In this document: positions 59,659-64,000 of the stretch, one piece after another
Numbering within the stretch: the first letter of the stretch is position 1
How the letters are laid out: each line of letters starts with the position of its first letter
NCBI GenBank assembly: GCA_002478265.1
Contig: DLNC01000009.1
Location: forward strand, 3,914-67,913
Direction of reading: 5' to 3'
Length of the DNA: 64,000 bases
Source of the DNA: Syntrophaceae bacterium UBA7520
Lineage (GTDB): Bacteria > Desulfobacterota > Syntrophia > Syntrophales > Smithellaceae
Translations under genes and position numbers: made by a program
The notes under the pieces: model-generated
What the model saw: the letters and a program-made list of their open reading frames with translations, nothing else
Databases searched by the model: none
What the model was told of the DNA's origin: nothing

Positions 59659-61161
59659 ATGCGGCAGAAAAAAGCATTATTCTTTACTTTGATTCTTACC
59701 TTATTTTTTTCCTTTAGTTTAACCTCTCACGGCTGGCAGGGCAGGATGGCGGGGATGGAGGATCCCTACGGATTGGTCGGCGATGAATACGATTATCTGA
59801 TTCACGTGGCAAAAATCGCTGAAGGCAAAGGGTTTAATTTCTACGGCGGCTATCGTTTTACCTACACCGAAGTGGATAAATACGAAACCCGGATAAGTTC
59901 CGCCCCTTACGGTTTTAATTTTTCCGGCGAAGAATTCAAGCATGACGCTTTGGTTGGAAGTTCTTTTGCCTTGGGACCGGGCAGAATGGGAATATTTTTT
60001 TCCTATCAAGGCGTCAGAGGGGATTTTGACACGGGCCTTCTTCCTACGGAAGATAGTAGTTTTGTCGGATTGAAAAACAAGGATAAACTTGACGATTTTT
60101 CCTTAAGGGTCATGTACGGGATTCCCGTGGGCGGATTTGCCCTGGGGGCAGAAACCGGCGTAGCCTACTGGCAGGAAAAAAACAGCCTTCTTATTTACAA
60201 TGATGAAGGTGAAGGATATATCAATTTTCATTTGATTGAGGGTTATCAGATGAATCTGTCCTTACCGCCTTTTCCTGCATACGATTCAGCTTACTGGGAA
60301 ATTCCGTTGAAGGTGGGCCTGAGCGGGAAAATGGGTCCGCTGGATACACAATTCACCTTGCGCGGCGGATTTATCGTTGGCGGGGATAACACCCTGACAT
60401 TCGGAGCGTATGAACCGGGGGACTCCGCCTATGATGATTTGGACGGCGACACAAAAGGCTGGTCTGTGGGTGGAGATTTATGGTTGCGCTACCATCTGGG
60501 CAACGGCCTTTCCCTGCCCTTTATCGTGAGCGCTGATTACCGCGACAAAAAAAGAAAAGCCCGAGGAACGTTGTGGAATCTGGATCCTGATATATATTTA
60601 GATTGCAAGAACAAGGAAACCTCATTTAACCTGACGCTGGGCGGTGGTGTGGACAAGGCGATTGGCCAACAAACCCGTTTGGCCGCGGGCATTTACTATA
60701 GCTATCTCAACAGCAATAAATATATGCGTCTGACGGTTTTCGATGAAGGGGACTATGACGGCGAAGTATTTTTTGACGATTTTCCCTCTTCTTCAGAACA
60801 TCGCGCCACGTTGCGTTTGGCGGGCGAGCACGCTCTTTCACCGGTGGTCGCGCTGCGGGGTGGCCTAGGTTTCTTTTACGGATTAGTCACGCAGGACACT
60901 GTTTTTGGGTTTAGAGATGCTACTGAAACAAAAGCGAAGCTTGCCGCTGACGGTTACCGCTGGGGGGCGGGCGCTTCTTTTGGCGCTTCCATTAAGTTAA
61001 CCCCGGTCACGCTGGAGCCGTTCCTCAACGCCGGTTATCAATACATGAAGCTCACTGCGGATATATATGAAGACGGCTCTTTGATCCCGGGAGCTGACCG
61101 CAAGGACAAACGCAACCAGTGGTATGTGGGCGGCGGTTTGGCGGTCAAATTCGGCCAGTAA
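59659..61161 (+). CDS. Outer-membrane beta-barrel protein, unknown role
   Basis: The 500-residue protein has a signal peptide (residues 1-25) and a mature part made of alternating amphipathic strands with frequent aromatic ends (FYGGYRFTYTEV, RMGIFFSYQGVRG, GGDLWLRYHLGNG, LAAGIYYSYLNSN, LNAGYQYMKLTADI) and a last strand ending in KFGQ, typical of an outer-membrane barrel. Long loops rich in Asp and Gly separate the strands. TAGGAGG precedes ATG 59659. I do not recognise a specific family. It is followed by a terminator. Confidence 0.7.
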   Translation: MRQKKALFFTLILTLFFSFSLTSHGWQGRMAGMEDPYGLVGDEYDYLIHVAKIAEGKGFNFYGGYRFTYTEVDKYETRISSAPYGFNFSGEEFKHDALVGSSFALGPGRMGIFFSYQGVRGDFDTGLLPTEDSSFVGLKNKDKLDDFSLRVMYGIPVGGFALGAETGVAYWQEKNSLLIYNDEGEGYINFHLIEGYQMNLSLPPFPAYDSAYWEIPLKVGLSGKMGPLDTQFTLRGGFIVGGDNTLTFGAYEPGDSAYDDLDGDTKGWSVGGDLWLRYHLGNGLSLPFIVSADYRDKKRKARGTLWNLDPDIYLDCKNKETSFNLTLGGGVDKAIGQQTRLAAGIYYSYLNSNKYMRLTVFDEGDYDGEVFFDDFPSSSEHRATLRLAGEHALSPVVALRGGLGFFYGLVTQDTVFGFRDATETKAKLAADGYRWGAGASFGASIKLTPVTLEPFLNAGYQYMKLTADIYEDGSLIPGADRKDKRNQWYVGGGLAVKFGQ

Positions 61162-61190
61162 ATTTTTCAACAGTTCATTTTCTTAATTGA

Positions 61191-61221
61191 AGCGCCCGGG
61201 ATTAAATCCCGGGCGCTTTTA
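61191..61221 (+). terminator. Terminator after the barrel gene
   Basis: AGCGCCCGGGAT pairs with ATCCCGGGCGCT, followed by TTTT. The stem is nearly identical to that at 61629. Confidence 0.85.
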
Positions 61222-61237
61222 GAAAGGGGGGCAATTT

Positions 61238-61594
61238 ATGAAAAGTATCAAATTTATTTTCATCATCGTTGGTTTATTGTTTGCCGTTGTGTCCTTGCTT
61301 AAAACGGATATTGCTTTTGCCGGAAGTGGCGGCGGCACATACGGCAAATGGGAATGCGAAAAAAGCGCGCCGGATCAGTTTTATTGCATCGGCATCGGAA
61401 AAGGGGCGGCAAAAGACGTGGAAAAATTGACCGTCAAAGCGCCCAAGACAGAGGAAAAGGCAAAGGCCCGCTGTATCTGGATATGTGAAAAAGAATGCTG
61501 GACCGGCAAGGATGGAAAACGGCATTGCGTGGAAATATGCCGCGGCAACGGCTCCGCTTGCGATCGGGAGCTTCAGGCCGGCATTATTCCATAA
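61238..61594 (+). CDS. Small secreted cysteine-rich protein
   Basis: The 118-residue protein has a signal peptide to about residue 28 (AFA-GSGGG). The mature part has nine cysteines, clustered as RCIWICEKECWTG, HCVEICRGNGSACDRE, plus two near the start, suggesting disulfides or metal binding. Lys and Ala dominate the middle. GGGGGG upstream of ATG 61238 can serve as the ribosome site. I know no named family. It lies between two near-identical terminators and is probably made from read-through of, or a weak promoter after, the barrel gene. Confidence 0.65.
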   Translation: MKSIKFIFIIVGLLFAVVSLLKTDIAFAGSGGGTYGKWECEKSAPDQFYCIGIGKGAAKDVEKLTVKAPKTEEKAKARCIWICEKECWTGKDGKRHCVEICRGNGSACDRELQAGIIP

Positions 61595-61628
61595 GCAAAG
61601 CGGCATAAAAAAATTTTCTTATCATGAC

Positions 61629-61660
61629 AGCGCCCGAGATTAAATCCCGGGCGCTTTTTT
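61629..61660 (+). terminator. Terminator after the cysteine-rich protein gene
   Basis: AGCGCCCGAGAT pairs with ATCCCGGGCGCT (one mismatch), followed by six T. It is a near copy of the terminator at 61191. Confidence 0.82.
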
Positions 61661-61671
61661 ATTTTGTCCTC

Positions 61672-61789
61672 GCGCGCGAAGCGAAGCGATCCATAGTGCC
61701 CCAAAAAGATTGCTTCGTCACTTTGTCTTTCGCGATGACAAAGAGGGTAAAGTCATTGCGAAGGACGCTTCAGCGAAGTGAAGCAATCT
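61672..61789. repeat. Dispersed inverted repeat (REP/BIME-like)
   Basis: AGATTGCTTC (61707-61716) and GAAGCAATCT (61780-61789) bound a stretch containing variants of GAAGCGAAGC and ATTGCGAAGGA. Repeats built on TCATTGCGAAGGA...GAAGCAATCT are common multicopy extragenic elements. Only this copy is clearly visible in the window. It stands directly beside the broken 3' end of radA. Confidence 0.65.
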
Positions 61790-61799
61790 TGTTTTTTGG

Positions 61800-62318
61800 T
61801 CAGGACATCGCCGCGCCGACTTGCGCCGGATTAATGACTTTAATCTGTTCCAGAATTTTTTCCAGGGATACCTCGACCAGAACAAATAAATTTTTCGCCG
61901 CCGCTCCGATCCGGTCACTGCGCAACTTAATCTGACTGGGCGACTCCTCACCGGAAACGTATAAAACCTTCAATCCTTTATGCGCCAGATTATGCATGAC
62001 TTGCAGCATCAGCGTGGATTTGCCGATGCCCGGTTCTCCGCCGATCAGGATGGCCGACCCGCCGACAATGCCGCCGCCCAGCACCCGGTCAACCTCCGCG
62101 ATACCCGTGACGGTTCGTTTGCCATCCTCCAGCGGAATATCTTCGATGGGCAGGGGCTTGCCGCCAAAGCTCATATCCGCACGGCTGTCCGAACCGGACT
62201 CGACAATCAACTCCTCGGCAAAGCAGTTCCAGCCGTTGCACGAAGGACATTTCCCCAACCATTTTGGCGACATATAACCGCAATGCTGACAAAAGAAACC
62301 CGTCTTGCTCTTTTTCAA
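61800..62318 (-). pseudogene. radA: 3'-truncated radA (DNA repair protein RadA/Sms)
   Basis: The 172-residue product has the RadA N-terminal zinc finger (CQHCGYMSPKWLGKCPSC), Walker A GGEPGIGKST and the VLYVSGEESPSQIKLRSDR segment. It stops just after VSLEKILEQIKVINPAQV. Intact RadA is about 450 residues; the rest of the RecA-like core (including the KNRFG motif) and the Lon-like C-terminal domain are missing. The reading frame ends beside the dispersed repeat. The protein is surely non-functional as RadA unless a second copy exists elsewhere. Start TTG 62318 has GGAGAA upstream. Confidence 0.88.
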
Positions 62319-62416
62319 ATTTGATTTCTCCTTGGCTGAAAGCGAAGAAAAGCATATTTCTCTTTGCCGTGTCAACATGAATTAGGCCTTGTTATTTTCA
62401 CCTCATTATTTCCCTC

Positions 62417-62446
62417 TTGACAATAGGACGTTCGTCCTACTATGAA
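62417..62446 (+). promoter_or_regulatory. Promoter with built-in palindrome ahead of the IS91 transposase
   Basis: TTGACA (62417-62422), 18 bases, TATGAA (62441-62446). Between the boxes lies TAGGACG-TT-CGTCCTA, a 7-base-arm inverted repeat (62424-62439) of the kind used by TetR-type repressors. Confidence 0.65.
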
Positions 62447-62486
62447 TCATTCCTTCGCGGTTAACATCATATCCAGTGAGGTAGAT

Positions 62487-63839
62487 ATGGCATTGCCGGC
62501 AGCCTCATACCACCCCCGCCGCCCGCAAGATACGGATTATTACCACTGCGTCGAGGACTATTTTGAAATTTTTGTGCAGGAATATGACGACCGTTTCTCG
62601 CGGCAATACGGCTTCTGGCGGCCCTATGTCGAAAAAGTGATCTATCGTTACTTGGATTGCGGTGATCTGCGTCACGGCTTTGCCCGAGTCAAATGCAAAG
62701 ACTGCGGCCATGAATACCTGCTGGCCTTCTCGTGTAAGCGCCGTCATTTCTGCCCGTCCTGCCATCAGAAGCGCGTGGTGGAATTCGGAGAATGGCTCTG
62801 CATGGATGTCCTTAAGAAGGTCCCTCACCGGCATTTTATTTTCAGCATCCCGAAAATCCTTCGTCGCTATTTTCTATATGATCGAAAGCTTCTTGCCGGT
62901 CTCAGCCGCTGCGCCTGGGAATCCCTGAAAGTTTTCATGCAGCAGGCCGTACCGGAAAAGGCACCCATCCCCGGCGCGGTCATCGCCATGCAGACGTTTG
63001 GTGATTTTCTTGGATTCAATCCGCACTGCCACATTCTCGTAACAGATGGATGCTTCTATGGCCAAAAAGGCATGTTTCGCGTCGCCCCGCCACTGGAACT
63101 CAAAAAGCTGGAAGCCATCTTCCGGCACAAGGTATTCAAGATGCTCCTCAACAGGGGTAAGATAACGAAAGAGATGATTGCCATGCTCTCTACATGGCGG
63201 CACTCCGGCTTTAATGTCTTCTGCGGCAACCGCATCTTGCCGAAAGCTCAAACGGCGATGGAAAATCTGGCGCGTTATATCATCCGGGCATCCTTCTCTC
63301 AGGAGCGCATGAAGTACCTGGAACAGGAAGGAACGGTCATCTATACAGCAAAAGATGGCAAGACAAACAAAAATTTCCCCGCTTTGGAATGGCTGGCCGC
63401 CATGTGTTCGCATATCCCTAACCGGGGAGAGCAGATGGTCAGGTATTACGGCTATTACAGCAATGTCTCGCGCGGGAAACGAAAAGAGGCGGGAGCAGAC
63501 GATGCCCTTCCCAGCATTCTCGAACCGGAGGGAAATGCGAAGGTCTTAAGAAAAAGCTGGGCGCGTTTGATTCAAAAGATATATGAAGTTGATCCCTTGG
63601 TCTGTCCGCATTGTAAGGGGACCATGCGCATCATCAGCTTCATCGAAGATGCGCAGGTCATCCGGGACATCCTCATGCATCTGGGTCTCTGGCTTGTCCG
63701 GTCAAGGCCTCCACCGAAAATCTGTGCTGCCACATTATCCGAACCCAAAACCTCTGATTCCTACGCGCATCCACCACTTCTTCAAGCCGACGCCTACGCC
63801 GACCCTGAATACTCCTGGGATGATTATATCCAGTCATAA
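62487..63839 (+). CDS. IS91-family rolling-circle transposase
   Basis: The 450-residue protein has an N-terminal zinc-binding part (CKDCGHEYLLAFSCKRRHFCPSCHQKR) and the HUH nuclease motif GFNPHCHILVTDG (His-Cys-His), followed by a candidate catalytic Tyr in YYGYYSN. A second CPHC near the end (VCPHCKGTMRI) is typical. IS91 elements move by single-strand rolling-circle replication without terminal inverted repeats and can carry neighbouring DNA. ATG 62487 with GTGAGGTAG upstream is preferred to ATG 62442, which sits inside the -10 box of the promoter just upstream. Confidence 0.93.
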   Translation: MALPAASYHPRRPQDTDYYHCVEDYFEIFVQEYDDRFSRQYGFWRPYVEKVIYRYLDCGDLRHGFARVKCKDCGHEYLLAFSCKRRHFCPSCHQKRVVEFGEWLCMDVLKKVPHRHFIFSIPKILRRYFLYDRKLLAGLSRCAWESLKVFMQQAVPEKAPIPGAVIAMQTFGDFLGFNPHCHILVTDGCFYGQKGMFRVAPPLELKKLEAIFRHKVFKMLLNRGKITKEMIAMLSTWRHSGFNVFCGNRILPKAQTAMENLARYIIRASFSQERMKYLEQEGTVIYTAKDGKTNKNFPALEWLAAMCSHIPNRGEQMVRYYGYYSNVSRGKRKEAGADDALPSILEPEGNAKVLRKSWARLIQKIYEVDPLVCPHCKGTMRIISFIEDAQVIRDILMHLGLWLVRSRPPPKICAATLSEPKTSDSYAHPPLLQADAYADPEYSWDDYIQS

Positions 63840-63873
63840 CGCCTTGTGATTTTTTCAAGAATCATTGAAGGCG
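63840..63873. mobile_element. Hairpin just after the transposase, candidate IS91 end
   Basis: CGCCTT (63840-63845) pairs with AAGGCG (63868-63873), with an inner TGATT/AATCA pairing. Hairpins close to the transposase 3' end are part of IS91-type ends. The remaining sequence to 64000 shows no gene I can support. Confidence 0.45.
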
Positions 63874-64000
63874 TGCCGGAGAAGTTTGTCTGAATCCCGG
63901 AAGATTTTACCTTTCTTGCAGGTCAAACAGCCGAAAGGTGAATAAATTTCTTAAAAAGACGGTTGTCGCAATGTGCCTTCAGCGCGGTATTGGCGCCGTA

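Noticed and set aside
61624..61935. 103-codon plus-strand frame
   Set aside because: It runs through a terminator, the dispersed repeat and antisense of radA.
1..64000. CRISPR array, rRNA or prophage
   Set aside because: No regularly spaced repeats, ribosomal RNA signatures or phage structural genes were seen on either strand.

Overview
The window looks like chromosomal DNA of an anaerobic deltaproteobacterium (Desulfobacterota), probably a syntrophic fatty- or aromatic-acid degrader of the Syntrophus/Smithella kind. This is inferred from gene content only: a selenocysteine formate dehydrogenase with cytochrome b anchor, four enzymes of the 4-hydroxybutyryl-CoA dehydratase family, an N-type ATP synthase operon, a siroheme-dependent (AhbC) heme branch, and FmdE-like and DUF364-like proteins. 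No ribosomal RNA or other strong taxonomic marker is present apart from tRNA-Phe.

Region 1 (1-11650) is a molybdenum/tungsten and formate block. A ModE-like regulator (running off the left edge) is divergent from a modABC oxyanion transporter, with a perfect inverted repeat between them and a truncated modA remnant in front of the intact gene. An FmdE-like zinc protein, a membrane methyltransferase and a DUF364 protein follow. Then come fdhD, mobB and a three-gene formate dehydrogenase (fdhABC). The fdhA gene is split by an in-frame UGA that reads as selenocysteine 186. The gap at 6610-7000 holds a promoter and two inverted repeats.

Region 2 (11734-25119, all minus strand) is a catabolic island. 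It has one true abfD, a second abfD-like gene, a tandem pair of divergent abfD-like genes that lost several catalytic positions, a small CGGC protein, a crotonase, a TetR regulator with repeats in front of it, an SDR, an Old Yellow Enzyme/dienoyl-CoA reductase, an epoxide-hydrolase-like protein, an isochorismatase-like hydrolase and a frameshifted AhpD-like gene. The set suggests CoA-thioester chemistry on 4-hydroxy or unsaturated acids; the substrate is unknown.

Region 3 (25283-31735) holds single genes: a thioredoxin, an SDR, two metallo-beta-lactamase-fold hydrolases, a carboxylesterase lipoprotein, a small secreted protein and an orphan TIR-like protein.

Region 4 (31893-44843) is an energy module. 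A PAS sensor kinase with a degenerate receiver and an NtrC-type activator are followed by a good sigma-54 promoter (35789-35804). This reads into two duplicated RsbRD_N-like sensor proteins and then, with short gaps only, the N-ATPase operon atpDCQRBEFAG and a cytidylate-kinase-like gene. The implied system is sigma-54 control of an auxiliary ATP synthase.

Region 5 (44996-53385) has a 33-residue membrane miniprotein behind a consensus sigma-70 promoter, a possible structured RNA, a PHP phosphoesterase, and a minus-strand tetrapyrrole operon (precorrin-2 dehydrogenase, CcsA/HemX-like, hemA, hemC, cobA-hemD, ahbC, hemB). Region 6 (53608-59101) carries prmA, rsmE, an RDD protein, tRNA-Phe(GAA), a B12-binding radical SAM protein paired with a DarB-like ketosynthase III, and hicBA.

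Region 7 (59102-64000) is less ordered: an unassigned folded RNA candidate, an outer-membrane barrel gene and a cysteine-rich secreted protein with near-identical terminators, a dispersed inverted repeat beside a 3'-truncated radA, and an IS91-family transposase placed just behind a promoter/operator.
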